Part shown: one piece after another, positions 7,987 through 16,847 of the stretch | Numbering within the stretch: position 1 is the first letter of the stretch | Layout: every line of letters starts with the position of its first letter | NCBI GenBank assembly: GCA_022601595.1 | Contig: JAJACI010000012.1 | Span: forward strand, 1-33,618 | Length of the DNA: 33,618 nt | Direction: 5' to 3' | Origin: Chlamydiia bacterium | GTDB lineage: Bacteria; Chlamydiota; Chlamydiia; Chlamydiales; 2-12-FULL-49-11 | Notes under the pieces: model-generated | The model's database searches: none | What the model was told of the DNA's origin: nothing | What the model saw: only the letters and a program-made list of their open reading frames with translations | Position numbers and translations under genes: made by a program

Positions 7987-8436
7987 TTACTTCCCTTGAG
8001 TCTTGTAGGGATTGTCCTCAGTTCCCGCTTGATCGTCATTATCTTTATAACGTCTGTATACGTTTAAAGCTGCTATACCAGCTGCCCCAAGCAGAGTAAT
8101 TCCAAGTAGCGCATACCCCAATAAAGGAAGCTTTTTTGTAATATAAGCGCGCCCTGCAACTAAATCGGTAATATAAACCGCTGAAAGAAGCGAAACGGCT
8201 GCCGCTAACATAACCAGCGTTGAATCAGCCCGCACCTCCCTATGATGAAAAAAATCATTTTGTAGAATACGCTCTCTATTTTTTATTACAGTCACTGCAA
8301 GAGCAACCACCCCCACTATTATTGAACCTGTTTTAGTTACATTGAAAATAAATCCTGTTTTACTCACGTTTATATGAGCTGCTGCACCTCCAACCTGAAG
8401 AGACACCCCTAAACTACTTGAACTACTTGCTTCCAT
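7987..8436 (-). CDS. Small membrane protein of unknown function
   Basis: This 149-aa protein has an opening Ser run (MEASSSSSLG) and three hydrophobic segments: about 37-51, 73-94 and 103-127. The last two are separated by only a short basic loop (AGRAYITKK). The C-terminus is charged (RRYKDNDDQAGTEDNP). The closely paired segments resemble the bilobed hydrophobic domain of chlamydial inclusion-membrane (Inc) proteins, but that pattern is common and this is only a possibility. It is transcribed away from rpsA; AGGGGG lies 4-5 nt before the ATG and a good promoter is visible at 8464-8493. No family is recognised. Confidence 0.7.
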   Translation of the reverse strand: MEASSSSSLGVSLQVGGAAAHINVSKTGFIFNVTKTGSIIVGVVALAVTVIKNRERILQNDFFHHREVRADSTLVMLAAAVSLLSAVYITDLVAGRAYITKKLPLLGYALLGITLLGAAGIAALNVYRRYKDNDDQAGTEDNPYKTQGK

Positions 8437-8463
8437 CTTTTCCCCCTTTTTTTTTAAAGAAAT

Positions 8464-8493
8464 ATATTAAGTAAAATATTAATTTTATGTCAA
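8464..8493 (-). promoter_or_regulatory. Strong sigma70-type promoter for the 149-aa membrane protein
   Basis: A consensus -35 TTGACA (8488-8493, minus strand) is followed by TAATAT (8464-8469) after 18 nt, or TTAATA (8465-8470) after 17 nt. The -10 ends 27 nt before the ATG at 8436. A perfect -35 box is uncommon in this window. It overlaps the 5' end of the long rpsA frame, which argues that the upstream part of that frame is not translated. Confidence 0.5.
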
Positions 8494-8582
8494 GAGCGAT
8501 AAAAAGATTTTTTAACACCTGCGATAGACTTACAGATAGAAGGCCTGAAAAAAAGAGAAAGCCCCCTCGCCTCCCTTTTAAT

Positions 8583-8611
8583 TTGCTATTATTAATTAAA
8601 AATGTTATTCT
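8583..8611 (+). promoter_or_regulatory. Candidate rpsA promoter
   Basis: TTGCTA (8583-8588) and TATTCT (8606-8611) are separated by exactly 17 nt, each a 4/6 match to the consensus. The -10 ends 37 nt upstream of the chosen rpsA ATG and sits inside the longer open frame that starts at 8487, supporting the internal start. Confidence 0.4.
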
Positions 8612-8648
8612 CTTTGGCAAGTCAAAAAAACTAGGAGTAACAAGCAAC

Positions 8649-10370
8649 ATGTCAAACCAACAAACAACAGAATGGTTAGAAGATGAAAGTAAAATCATCG
8701 TAAAAGAAAACTATTCTAGCAACGAAATGGAAGAATTCAAAAATCTTCTAACTAAAAAAGAATCATTAAGCGAGGCAGGATCTATTGCTCGTTGTACACC
8801 TGGCAGCTTGCTCACAGGGACTATTGTTGAAATAACAAAAGGCTTTGTGGTAGTAGACGTCGGCCTAAAATCAGAGGGGTTAATACCTGTATCAGAATTT
8901 GGCAGTAATGGAGAAATTACTTTAGGAAACGAGGTAGAAGTTCTTTTAGACGCTCCAGAGAGCTCTAATGGTCAAATCATTCTTTCAAGGGAAAAAGCTA
9001 GAAAATTCCGTCGTTGGGAATATATACAGAACAATTTTGAAGAAGGCTCTATCATTGAAGGTTTGATCACTAGAAAAGTGAAAGGCGGCCTAATTGTTGA
9101 TATTGGCGGAATGGATGCGTTCTTACCTGGTTCTCAAATTGACAACAAGCGCATTAAATCTTTAGACGAGTATATTGGCAAATCTTTTGAACTTAAAATT
9201 CTAAAAATTAATTTAGAAAGAAAGAACATTGTTGTTTCAAGAAGAGAAATTTTAGAAGATGAAAGAGTGTGTAAAAAGACAGAACTTCTAGAGCACATTA
9301 ACGTTGGTGACCTTTGTAAAGGTGTAGTGAAAAACATCACAGACTTTGGTGTATTCTTAGATCTTAACGGTATTGACGGCCTTTTACACATCACAGACAT
9401 GACATGGAAGCGTATCAAGCATCCATCAGAGCTTGTAGAGCTTGGTGACGAGCTGGAAGTGAAAATCCTAAGCATAGATGAGGAAAAAGGGCGTGTAGCT
9501 CTTGGTCTAAAACAAAAAGATCAAAATCCTTGGGATGCTATCGAGCAGAAATTCCCACCTGGAACACATGTAAAAGGAACGATTGTTAACCTTGTTGCTT
9601 ACGGTGCTTTTATTGAAATCGAAGCTGGCATAGAAGGTTTAATACATGTATCTGAAATGTCATGGGTAAAAAATATTACAGATCCTTCTCAGATTGTAAA
9701 TAAAGGCGACGAAGTAGAAGCTATTGTTCTTTCTATACAAAAAGATGAAGGAAAAATCTCATTAGGATTAAAGCAACTAGAGCAAAATCCTTGGGAAGAT
9801 GTTGAGTCAAGATATCCTGTAGGCAAACAAGTTTCTGTAGAAATTAGAAACCTTACTAACTATGGCGCTTTTGTAGAACTGGAGCCAGGTGTAGATGGAT
9901 TAATCCACATCTCTGATTTAAGCTGGATCAAAAAAGTCTCTCACCCATCTGAAGTATTAAAGAAAGGTGATGTAGTTGACTCTATCATTCTATCAGTAGA
10001 CAGAGAAAGTAAGAAGATCACTCTTGGAGTGAAGCAATTAACTTCTAATCCTTGGGATGACATTGAAAAAACAATCACCATCGGTGATACCGTTTCAGGA
10101 GTGGTAACAAAGATCACAGCGTTTGGAGCTTTTGTAGAGCTTGATAATGGTATCGAAGGTTTAGTACATGTCACAGAACTTTCTGATGAGTCATTTGCTA
10201 AAGTAGAGGATATTGTTTCTGTAGACAGCAAGGTTAATGCTAAAGTTCTTAAAATTGACAGAGAGCACAAAAGAATCTCTCTTTCTATCAAAGAGCATTT
10301 AGTAGAGACAAACAAACATGATGCAGACGACATTATCATCGGATCATCAGACGAAGAAGAAAAAAGCTAA
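8649..10370 (+). CDS. rpsA: 30S ribosomal protein S1
   Basis: S1 binds mRNA on the small ribosomal subunit and helps initiation, especially on messages with weak Shine-Dalgarno sequences. From the chosen start the protein is 573 aa, close to chlamydial S1 (about 570). Six S1 repeats are visible; the last four carry the clear pattern of an opening G-V-G-V strand, then [22 protein letters not shown] and a closing KI.LG.KQ. The open frame extends to 8487, but the extra 54 residues are basic, unlike S1 and overlap promoters on both strands. AGGAG at 8633-8637 precedes the ATG at 8649 by 11 nt. A 16-bp hairpin follows the gene. Confidence 0.95.
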   Translation: MSNQQTTEWLEDESKIIVKENYSSNEMEEFKNLLTKKESLSEAGSIARCTPGSLLTGTIVEITKGFVVVDVGLKSEGLIPVSEFGSNGEITLGNEVEVLLDAPESSNGQIILSREKARKFRRWEYIQNNFEEGSIIEGLITRKVKGGLIVDIGGMDAFLPGSQIDNKRIKSLDEYIGKSFELKILKINLERKNIVVSRREILEDERVCKKTELLEHINVGDLCKGVVKNITDFGVFLDLNGIDGLLHITDMTWKRIKHPSELVELGDELEVKILSIDEEKGRVALGLKQKDQNPWDAIEQKFPPGTHVKGTIVNLVAYGAFIEIEAGIEGLIHVSEMSWVKNITDPSQIVNKGDEVEAIVLSIQKDEGKISLGLKQLEQNPWEDVESRYPVGKQVSVEIRNLTNYGAFVELEPGVDGLIHISDLSWIKKVSHPSEVLKKGDVVDSIILSVDRESKKITLGVKQLTSNPWDDIEKTITIGDTVSGVVTKITAFGAFVELDNGIEGLVHVTELSDESFAKVEDIVSVDSKVNAKVLKIDREHKRISLSIKEHLVETNKHDADDIIIGSSDEEEKS

Positions 10371-10387
10371 AAAAGCTTTAATAAATA

Positions 10388-10432
10388 AAATGCTCCGCTA
10401 AAAGTTTCTAGTAAATTTTTAGCGGAGCATTT
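10388..10432 (+). terminator. Strong hairpin after rpsA, probable terminator or processing site
   Basis: Arms AATGCTCCGCTAAAA (to 10403) and TTTTAGCGGAGCATT (from 10417) form a perfect 16-bp stem (10388-10403 with 10417-10432) around a 13-nt loop, starting 18 nt after the rpsA stop. The following bases are AT-rich but not a clean T-tract, so termination may be partial. A second AT-only hairpin, TAGTAAAT / ATTTACTA, follows at 10434-10452. Confidence 0.65.
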
Positions 10433-10463
10433 ATAGTAAATTTAATTTACTAAAAAATATAAT

Positions 10464-10502
10464 TAATTTGTTAGCCTATTAAGCAAATTACCTGTTTAAT
10501 AG
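10464..10502 (+). promoter_or_regulatory. Two mutually exclusive hairpins in the nusA leader
   Basis: Hairpin A pairs 10464-10473 with 10480-10490 (TAATTTGTTA with TAAGCAAATTA, one bulged G). Hairpin B pairs CTATTAAGCA (10476-10485) with TGTTTAATAG (10493-10502), 10 bp including one G-U pair, with a 7-nt loop. Both use bases 10480-10485, so only one can form. Hairpin B ends 4 nt before the nusA Shine-Dalgarno GAGG (10507-10510). This looks like a possible attenuation or translational switch. The pairing is seen directly; the function is inferred. Confidence 0.4.
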
Positions 10503-10517
10503 TAATGAGGAATGAAA

Positions 10518-11810
10518 ATGAATAAAGATCTAATCGCAATGTTTGAGTATCTAGAAAGAGAAAAAAACATTAATAGAGATGTTGTTGCAGAAGCAATTGA
10601 AGAAGCTCTTATCACAGCTGCAAAAAAGGGCGGCAGTGGTATGACAAATATCTGTGTAACGGTAAATAGGAAAACGGGTGATATTTTAGCAATGACTGAA
10701 AAGGAAATTGTTGAAAATGTGGAATACCCTGCAGAGGAAATTTCTTTAGAGGAAGCTCGAGAAATTGACCCTGATTGTTTAGAGGGGCAATGGCTAGAAA
10801 TTGAAATCGATCCGAAATCTTTTGGTAGAATTGCAGCAAATGTTGCAAGGCAAATGATCTCGCAAAAGATTCGTGGTGCGGAAAAAGAAGTGATTCATGA
10901 AGAATATCGTCATAGAATTGGTGAGCTTATTTCAGGTACCGTACGCCGCGTTACTAAAGGTCATACATTAATAGTAGATCTTGGAAAAATTGAGGCTATT
11001 TTACCAGGACGCTTTTATCCTAAAGATGAAAAATACCATATTGAAGACAGGATCTTAACGCTCCTTTATGATGTTCAAGAAACAGAAAATGGTGGTGCAG
11101 AAGTTGTTTTATCAAGAAGTCACCCTGACTTTGTTGCAGGGTTATTTGCTTCAGAAGTTCCTGAAATAAATGACGGTGTAATAGAGATTAAAAAGATCGT
11201 AAGGGATGCTGGGTATCGCACAAAAATGGCTGTTATCTCTAATAACGACAAAGTAGATCCAGTTGGTGGATGTGTAGGAATGAGAGGCGCTAGGGTAAAA
11301 AATATTATCCGTGAAGTAGGCGGCGAGAAAATTGACATCCTCCCCTACTCTGAAGATCCTTTTATCTTATTAAAAAATGCTCTTTCACCATGTGAAATAA
11401 AGCAAGCGGAATATTTTGAAGAAGAAGGGCGTATAATGCTCATCGTAAATGATGAAGATTATCCTATTGTTCTTGGAAAACATGGAAGCAACGCCCGATT
11501 GACAGGCGAATTAGTGGGTATGAAAATTGATTTCCATAAGAAGTCAGAATACCAAAAAAGGATGATCCTAGAGAGAAAACAACTTTCATTATTAGACAAT
11601 GCTCTTCTTGATGAAAAGGTAACTTCTTTAGAGGGAATCAACAAACTTATACTTGATAATGTACTCTCCTCCGGATTTGATACATCAAGAAAAATTTTAG
11701 AGACAACACCTTTAGATTTATCTACCAAGTCAGATATCAGCCTAGATATGGCTGATAACATTCTTGAAGAGGTAAGAAAATCGGTAATTAAGGAAACGCA
11801 AGGAATATAG
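10518..11810 (+). CDS. nusA: Transcription termination/antitermination factor NusA
   Basis: NusA binds RNA polymerase and nascent RNA and modulates pausing, termination and antitermination. The 430-aa protein has the NusA N-terminal domain (MNKDLIAMFEYLE to about 125), an S1 domain (GELISGTVRRVTKGHTLIVDLG) and two KH domains with the hallmark VDPVGGCVGMRGARVKNI and VLGKHGSNARLTGEL. There is no E. coli-type C-terminal acidic repeat pair, as in Chlamydia. The frame has ATGs at 10512 and 10518; GAGG at 10507-10510 sits 1 nt from the first and 7 nt from the second, so 10518 is chosen. It is followed by infB after 3 nt. Confidence 0.95.
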   Translation: MNKDLIAMFEYLEREKNINRDVVAEAIEEALITAAKKGGSGMTNICVTVNRKTGDILAMTEKEIVENVEYPAEEISLEEAREIDPDCLEGQWLEIEIDPKSFGRIAANVARQMISQKIRGAEKEVIHEEYRHRIGELISGTVRRVTKGHTLIVDLGKIEAILPGRFYPKDEKYHIEDRILTLLYDVQETENGGAEVVLSRSHPDFVAGLFASEVPEINDGVIEIKKIVRDAGYRTKMAVISNNDKVDPVGGCVGMRGARVKNIIREVGGEKIDILPYSEDPFILLKNALSPCEIKQAEYFEEEGRIMLIVNDEDYPIVLGKHGSNARLTGELVGMKIDFHKKSEYQKRMILERKQLSLLDNALLDEKVTSLEGINKLILDNVLSSGFDTSRKILETTPLDLSTKSDISLDMADNILEEVRKSVIKETQGI

Positions 11811-11813
11811 ACA

Positions 11814-14432
11814 TTGGCTAAAAACTTCAATTTAAAAGTTAAAAACTCACAGCTTGCTGCGGTATTAAAGCAAAAAGGTCTAAAGAGCAGTAAAAAAGCT
11901 ACATCGACCTCCTCCAAAACTGCAGAAAAAAAACCGGTAGCTTCTGCGGCGGAAGAAGTATTAGGGGAAGATGCCCCTAAGAAAATTCTTCGTAAAGCAA
12001 AGGCGGGGCCTACGATGCAGCGGGAAGAGCCTGAGGTTCTTGAAACTCCTGTCGAAGAGCTCATTACCACAGAACTTGTGGAGGAGACAGAGCCGCCTGT
12101 TAATGATACAGAGGAAAAAGAAGTTATTAAAGAATCTGTAGAAGAGGTGGGTAGCACTCTGACGGTAAAGGAAGATCTTAAGCAAGAGATTAAAGAGGAG
12201 AAGAAGGAAGAGAAGATTTTTAAAGAGGCGCCTAAGGAAAAACAGTTAACCGAAGAAGAAATCAGACGCATAGAGCTTTCAAAGCCTATTGAAGAAAGAC
12301 GTATGATTTCAAAAAACAAGTACGTAAGACCTGTTAGCGCTCGAGCTGCCGCCCAAAAAGAGGCTGCTCGAAAAGAAGCCGCGAAAAAAGAGGCGGCAAA
12401 AAAAGCTGGTACTGATAAAAGGCCTGCAAAAGAGACTGATACTAAAACCGTTTCAAGAGCTCCTGCAAGAGCTCCCCTTCCAGGGAGAAATACTAAGGTT
12501 GATGACAAAAAGAAAAAAGGAATGGACAGCTATAAAAGACAAGCCTTCAGCCGGGTATTTGACCAACGTGGTGCTATGTCTAGAGAGGATAGCTGGAGAA
12601 GACGTCGTAATAAGAAGAATAAGACTGTCGTCGCACCAGAGGACATCGTACGGCCAAAATCTATTAGCGTAAAAATTCCAATATCTGTAAAAGAGCTGGC
12701 TAGTGAACTAAAGATTAAAGGTAGTGAGGTAATCCAAAAATTATTCTTAGCGGGTTTCCCAATTACTATTAATGATATTTTAGATGACGGAACAACCATT
12801 GAGCTAATTGGAAATGAGTTTGGATGTGCAATAAAAATTGATACCGCTCTTGAAGATAAGCTTCAAATCACAGACAAGACATTAAAAGAAGAGATTTCCG
12901 AAACCGATAAATCAAAGCTCAGCAAAAGACCCCCTATCGTAACGGTAATGGGTCATGTGGATCATGGTAAAACAAGTATCATTGATGCGTTTAGAGATAG
13001 TAATATCACAGGTGGAGAGGCAGGGGCAATTACTCAGCATATTGGTGCCTTTATTTGTCATACAGCTCATGGTGATTTTTCTGTTATTGATACGCCCGGT
13101 CACGAAGCTTTCACAGCAATTCGTTCTCGAGGAGCAACACTCACTGATATTATCGTTTTAGTGATTGCAGGTGATGAGGGAATTAAACCTCAAACGGATG
13201 AGGCGATTGAAAAAGCAAAAGAGGCAGAGGTGCCTATTGTTGTTGCAATAAATAAAGTGGATAAGTCTGGATTTAATGAAGAAAATATTTACAAGCAGCT
13301 TGCTGATAGAGATCTGTTACCAGAGGCATGGGGTGGATCTGTTATCACAGTAAATTGTTCTGCAAAAACAAAAGTCGGTATCGCTCAGCTTGCTGAGATG
13401 ATCGCACTGCAAACAGATGTTCTTGAGCTAAGAGCTAATCTAAGCGCTCGTGCACGTGGTACTGTACTTGAATCAGAGCTTCATAAAGGACTCGGAGTTA
13501 CCGCAACTCTACTTGTATTAAATGGTACACTGAAAATTGGTGATGCTGTGGTATTTGAGCATGAGTGGGGCAAGACCAAAACAATGCAAAATGAATATGG
13601 CAAGCTATTAAAAGAGGCGCACGCTGGAACACCTATCAAAGTAACAGGACTTTCAGGGGTACCCCCTGCTGGAAATGATTTTATCGTGGTATCATCAGAA
13701 AAAGAAGCTCGTGAAATTGCCACCAAGAGAAAGAGTGCCTTTAGACAAGCTCAACTGAAAAAAGCAAAAGGCCGAGTTGCTCAAACAATTCTTGATGAAA
13801 GAGTTGCAGACATGAAGAAAAAGACCATCAATATCATTCTAAAAGCGGATGTGGGCGGATCTTTAGAAGCGGTGAAAGACTCTTTAATCAAAATACCAAC
13901 AGAGAAAGTTATCATCAATTTTGTCAGCACAGAAGTAGGACAAATTTCTGAATCAGATATAAACCTTGCTCACGCATCAAACTCTATCGTGCTTGGTTTC
14001 CACACAAAGGTGGAACAGCATGCAGAAGGCTTGATTAAAGAGAAGAAGACAAAAATTATCCTTCATGATGTTATCTATCATATGATTGATGATGTGAAAA
14101 TTGAGATGCAAAAACTTCTTGATAAAGTTCGTCATGAAGAGAAGGTTGCTACTGCAAAAGTACTTGCCGTGTTTAAATCTTCAAGGCTGGGTAATATTGC
14201 AGGGTCTATCGTCACAAGCGGCCTATTTAAAAGAAATTATTTAGCAAAACTCATCAGAGGTAAAGAGGTTCTATATACCGGACCGATTGCTTCATTAAAG
14301 CGTATGCATGATGATGTTAAAGAAGTGAAGAAAGATACAGAGTGTGGTATTTTATTAACAGGATTCAATGACTTCAAAGAGGAAGATATCATTGAAGGTT
14401 ATGAAGTCACCTACTTAGAGCAAGAATTATAA
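11814..14432 (+). CDS. infB: Translation initiation factor IF-2, TTG start
   Basis: IF-2 is the GTPase that places initiator fMet-tRNA on the ribosome. The 872-aa protein has a lysine- and glutamate-rich N-terminal half, with an Ala/Lys/Glu heptad-like stretch near 180-200, followed by the G domain: GHVDHGKT (380-387), DTPGHEAF and NKVDK. Domains II-IV continue to the end. The first codon is TTG at 11814, 3 nt after the nusA stop, with AGGA at 11801-11804 about 9 nt upstream. The encoded (M)AKNFNLKVKNSQLA matches the expected start of chlamydial IF-2, and there is no nearby ATG in frame. A rare start codon may limit expression. Confidence 0.95.
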   Translation: MAKNFNLKVKNSQLAAVLKQKGLKSSKKATSTSSKTAEKKPVASAAEEVLGEDAPKKILRKAKAGPTMQREEPEVLETPVEELITTELVEETEPPVNDTEEKEVIKESVEEVGSTLTVKEDLKQEIKEEKKEEKIFKEAPKEKQLTEEEIRRIELSKPIEERRMISKNKYVRPVSARAAAQKEAARKEAAKKEAAKKAGTDKRPAKETDTKTVSRAPARAPLPGRNTKVDDKKKKGMDSYKRQAFSRVFDQRGAMSREDSWRRRRNKKNKTVVAPEDIVRPKSISVKIPISVKELASELKIKGSEVIQKLFLAGFPITINDILDDGTTIELIGNEFGCAIKIDTALEDKLQITDKTLKEEISETDKSKLSKRPPIVTVMGHVDHGKTSIIDAFRDSNITGGEAGAITQHIGAFICHTAHGDFSVIDTPGHEAFTAIRSRGATLTDIIVLVIAGDEGIKPQTDEAIEKAKEAEVPIVVAINKVDKSGFNEENIYKQLADRDLLPEAWGGSVITVNCSAKTKVGIAQLAEMIALQTDVLELRANLSARARGTVLESELHKGLGVTATLLVLNGTLKIGDAVVFEHEWGKTKTMQNEYGKLLKEAHAGTPIKVTGLSGVPPAGNDFIVVSSEKEAREIATKRKSAFRQAQLKKAKGRVAQTILDERVADMKKKTINIILKADVGGSLEAVKDSLIKIPTEKVIINFVSTEVGQISESDINLAHASNSIVLGFHTKVEQHAEGLIKEKKTKIILHDVIYHMIDDVKIEMQKLLDKVRHEEKVATAKVLAVFKSSRLGNIAGSIVTSGLFKRNYLAKLIRGKEVLYTGPIASLKRMHDDVKEVKKDTECGILLTGFNDFKEEDIIEGYEVTYLEQEL

Positions 14433-14453
14433 TAATAAAGAGATAGGTAAATA

Positions 14454-14903
14454 ATGGCAGCACCCAGGCGTATTCAAAGAGTTAACTCCTTATTAAAGGA
14501 AGTAATCTCTGATGTTATCAGGCTTGAACTGAAGCATTACCACCTACCAGAGCTTTTAACAGTTACAAGCGTAGATACCTCCAAAGATTTACAATATGCA
14601 AAAGTATTTGTAAGCCTTATCAATGGTAATGAAGAAGAGAAGACTTTTTTAATAGACGAATTACAAAAATGCTCAGGGACAATAGCCAGAATGTCTTCAA
14701 AAAAAGTATCCATGCGATACTTTCCTAACCTAACTTTTAAGCTTGATAATACACTTGATGATTTCATGAAGATAAACAATCTTTTAGAAGGAGTGAAAAG
14801 GGATGCCCCTTCTGCGGCTTTTAACCCTGACACTCAGGTAGAGCAAGAGATGGACTTAGAAGCAGAAGGTAACATAAACTTGAATGATGAAAAAGAAGAA
14901 TAG
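14454..14903 (+). CDS. rbfA: Ribosome-binding factor A
   Basis: RbfA is a late 30S assembly factor that binds near the 16S rRNA 5' helix. The 149-aa protein has the KH-like RbfA core: RIQRVNSLLKEVISDVI at the start, LTVTSVDTSKDLQYAKVFVS in the middle and MRYFPNLTFKLDNTLDD near 92-108. An acidic tail (EQEMDLEAEGNINLNDEKEE) extends past the core. It lies 21 nt after infB and 4 nt before truB, the usual nusA-infB-rbfA-truB operon. Confidence 0.93.
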   Translation: MAAPRRIQRVNSLLKEVISDVIRLELKHYHLPELLTVTSVDTSKDLQYAKVFVSLINGNEEEKTFLIDELQKCSGTIARMSSKKVSMRYFPNLTFKLDNTLDDFMKINNLLEGVKRDAPSAAFNPDTQVEQEMDLEAEGNINLNDEKEE

Positions 14904-14907
14904 ATAA

Positions 14908-15609
14908 ATGACAAATGCTACATGCGCCGAGAAGCTCCAAGGGATACTACTTGTCAATAAAGAAAAAGGAAGAACATCTTTTTCCTTAATACCAAAGCTA
15001 AGAAGTATATTTAATGAAAAAAAGATAGGACATGGCGGAACGCTCGATCCCCTTGCAACAGGCGTGATGGTATATTTAGTTGGAAAAAAGTATACTAAAA
15101 CAGCAGATACCTACCTACTTCAAGATAAGGAGTATGAAGCCGTAGTACGTTTAGGGGAAGAAAGAGATTCTTACGATATCGACGGCACCATAACGGCTAC
15201 TTCAGATATCATCCCCTCTCTAGAAGAAATTGAGCAAGCGATACCATCCTTTAACGGTGTAATCGATCAAATACCTCCCATGTTCAGCGCAAAAAAAGTA
15301 AATGGAAAAAAGCTTTATGAGCTTGCTAGAAATGGGGAAGAAATTGTACGTAAACCTAAAAGGGTAACGATGCAAACAGAGATTCTCTCTTATCATTATC
15401 CAAAACTCAAAATAAAGGTTACCTGCTCATCAGGAACCTATATACGCTCTATTGCACATGATCTAGGGCAAGTTCTGAAATGTTACGGATGTATTGAAGA
15501 GCTCAAGCGCACACGGTCTGGAATTCATACATTAGAAAACTGCTTTTCAGAAGAAGATCTAGATAAAATACGCCCATTGAGCTCACTACTAAAAAAGGAT
15601 GAAGGTTAA
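14908..15609 (+). CDS. truB: tRNA pseudouridine(55) synthase
   Basis: TruB makes pseudouridine 55 in the T-loop of tRNAs. The 233-aa protein carries the catalytic motif GGTLDPLATGV with nucleophile Asp47. Further signatures are PPMFSAKKVNGKKLYELAR and CSSGTYIRSIAHDLG. It is slightly short because the C-terminal PUA-like part is reduced, as in Chlamydia. The stop TAA shares its last A with the ychF ATG (TAATG), so translation is probably coupled. In Chlamydia ribF lies here between truB and ychF; there is no room for it in this window. Confidence 0.93.
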   Translation: MTNATCAEKLQGILLVNKEKGRTSFSLIPKLRSIFNEKKIGHGGTLDPLATGVMVYLVGKKYTKTADTYLLQDKEYEAVVRLGEERDSYDIDGTITATSDIIPSLEEIEQAIPSFNGVIDQIPPMFSAKKVNGKKLYELARNGEEIVRKPKRVTMQTEILSYHYPKLKIKVTCSSGTYIRSIAHDLGQVLKCYGCIEELKRTRSGIHTLENCFSEEDLDKIRPLSSLLKKDEG

Positions 15610-16706
15610 TGACAACAAATTTATCATGCGGAATTGTAGGCCTCCCAAATATTGGAAAATCCACCCTCTTTAATGCGCTAACTAAAATGATGATTGCGGC
15701 AAATAATTTTCCTTTTTGCACAATCGAACCAAATACAGGGGTTGTAGATGTTCCAGATAGTAATATAAAAATCCTTTCAGAGCTGTCGGCAAGCAAAAAA
15801 CTTGTCTATGCATCCATGCAATTTACAGATATTGCAGGGCTTGTCAAAGGAGCATCGGAAGGAGAGGGGTTAGGAAATAAATTTCTTTCAAACATTCGCG
15901 AAACGGATTTAATCATTCATGTAGTTCGTTGCTTTGATGATGTTAATGTAACTCATGTTGACGGACGCGTTGATCCAAATGTTGATGCACAAACCATCAA
16001 TACCGAACTGATACTTGCAGATATTCAGATGGCAGAAAATGCCCGTGATAAGCTGTTTAAAAAGCATCGTGCGATGAAAGATAAGCCTGCATCGCTTGCC
16101 ATTCTTGATAAAATAATAGCACATCTAGTAGAAGAAAAACCTGTACGTACGATGGATCTTTCTAAAGAAGAACTGGAAGAGATAAAAATATTCCCGTTCC
16201 TGACCCTAAAACCGATGATCTATGTAGCAAATATTGGGGAAGAGGACATTGAGAAAGGGGCAAATGATTATACGGAGATGCTTTTAAAATATGCTACAGA
16301 AAATAATTGCGAAATGGTCTGCATCTCAGCAAAAATAGAGCAAGAGCTTGCTGGTCTATCCGATGAAGATGCTAGCGAAATACTCGATAGTTACGGTATC
16401 AAGGAAAAGGGGCTAAATAGGCTTATCCAAACGGCATTTACAGGGCTCGGGCTTATCACCTACTATACAACAGGCGAGGTTGAGACGCGTGCATGGACCA
16501 TCCCCAAAGGATTCAAAGCACCAGAGGCTGCTGGTAAAATACATACCGACCTGCAAAAAGGATTTATACGCGCAGAAGTGATCTCCTATGAGGATATGCT
16601 CAAATATAAAAACCGCGTCAAAGCAAAAGAGGCCGGCGTCGCAAAGATGGAAGGAAAAGACTACATCGTAAAAGATGATGACGTCATTTTATTCTACACC
16701 AATTAG
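15609..16706 (+). CDS. ychF: Redox-regulated ATPase YchF (Obg-family)
   Basis: YchF/Ola1 is a conserved P-loop nucleotidase of the Obg family that prefers ATP and associates with ribosomes. The 365-aa protein has the P-loop GLPNIGKST (11-19), switch segment [22 protein letters not shown], an atypical G4 region (YVANIGEED) and a C-terminal TGS domain ([29 protein letters not shown]) ending in the usual [10 protein letters not shown]. It overlaps truB by 1 nt. A weak AT-only hairpin (16710-16717 with 16732-16739) follows the gene. Confidence 0.95.
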   Translation: MTTNLSCGIVGLPNIGKSTLFNALTKMMIAANNFPFCTIEPNTGVVDVPDSNIKILSELSASKKLVYASMQFTDIAGLVKGASEGEGLGNKFLSNIRETDLIIHVVRCFDDVNVTHVDGRVDPNVDAQTINTELILADIQMAENARDKLFKKHRAMKDKPASLAILDKIIAHLVEEKPVRTMDLSKEELEEIKIFPFLTLKPMIYVANIGEEDIEKGANDYTEMLLKYATENNCEMVCISAKIEQELAGLSDEDASEILDSYGIKEKGLNRLIQTAFTGLGLITYYTTGEVETRAWTIPKGFKAPEAAGKIHTDLQKGFIRAEVISYEDMLKYKNRVKAKEAGVAKMEGKDYIVKDDDVILFYTN

Positions 16707-16788
16707 AACATAAAAACTCTAAAAGCAAACTGTTTTTATATTTTCTAAAGTTTACCTTAGTGGGTACCTACAGTGATGCAGATAGGTA

Positions 16789-16817
16789 TTGCAAAAAGGG
16801 AAAAAATTCGGTATTAT
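16789..16817 (+). promoter_or_regulatory. Candidate promoter of the type III secretion block
   Basis: TTGCAA (16789-16794) and TATTAT (16812-16817, 5/6) are separated by 17 nt, and the -10 ends 30 nt before the sctU ATG. Just upstream, TACCTA (16765-16770) and TAGGTA (16783-16788) form an inverted repeat that abuts the -35, a possible operator. No clear Shine-Dalgarno precedes sctU. Confidence 0.45.
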
Positions 16818-16847
16818 TAGGCCAAGAAATGTGTACTCTAATAAATT

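Noticed and set aside
8487-8648. 54-residue N-terminal extension of rpsA
   Set aside because: It is basic, unlike any S1 start, contains promoter elements on both strands, and the ATG at 8649 has a Shine-Dalgarno sequence and gives the family length.
8423-8698. 91-codon minus-strand frame over the rpsA upstream region
   Set aside because: It runs across both promoters and the rpsA start, and it has no ribosome-binding site and no family features.
9134-10339. Minus-strand frames within rpsA (9134-9475 and 9941-10339)
   Set aside because: They are shadows of the S1 repeats, Ser/Leu-rich and without start signals.
11459-12508. Long 349-codon open frame on the minus strand
   Set aside because: It is antisense to nusA and infB, has a Ser/Phe/Ala-rich composition typical of the complement of Lys/Glu-rich coding DNA, and has no recognisable motifs.
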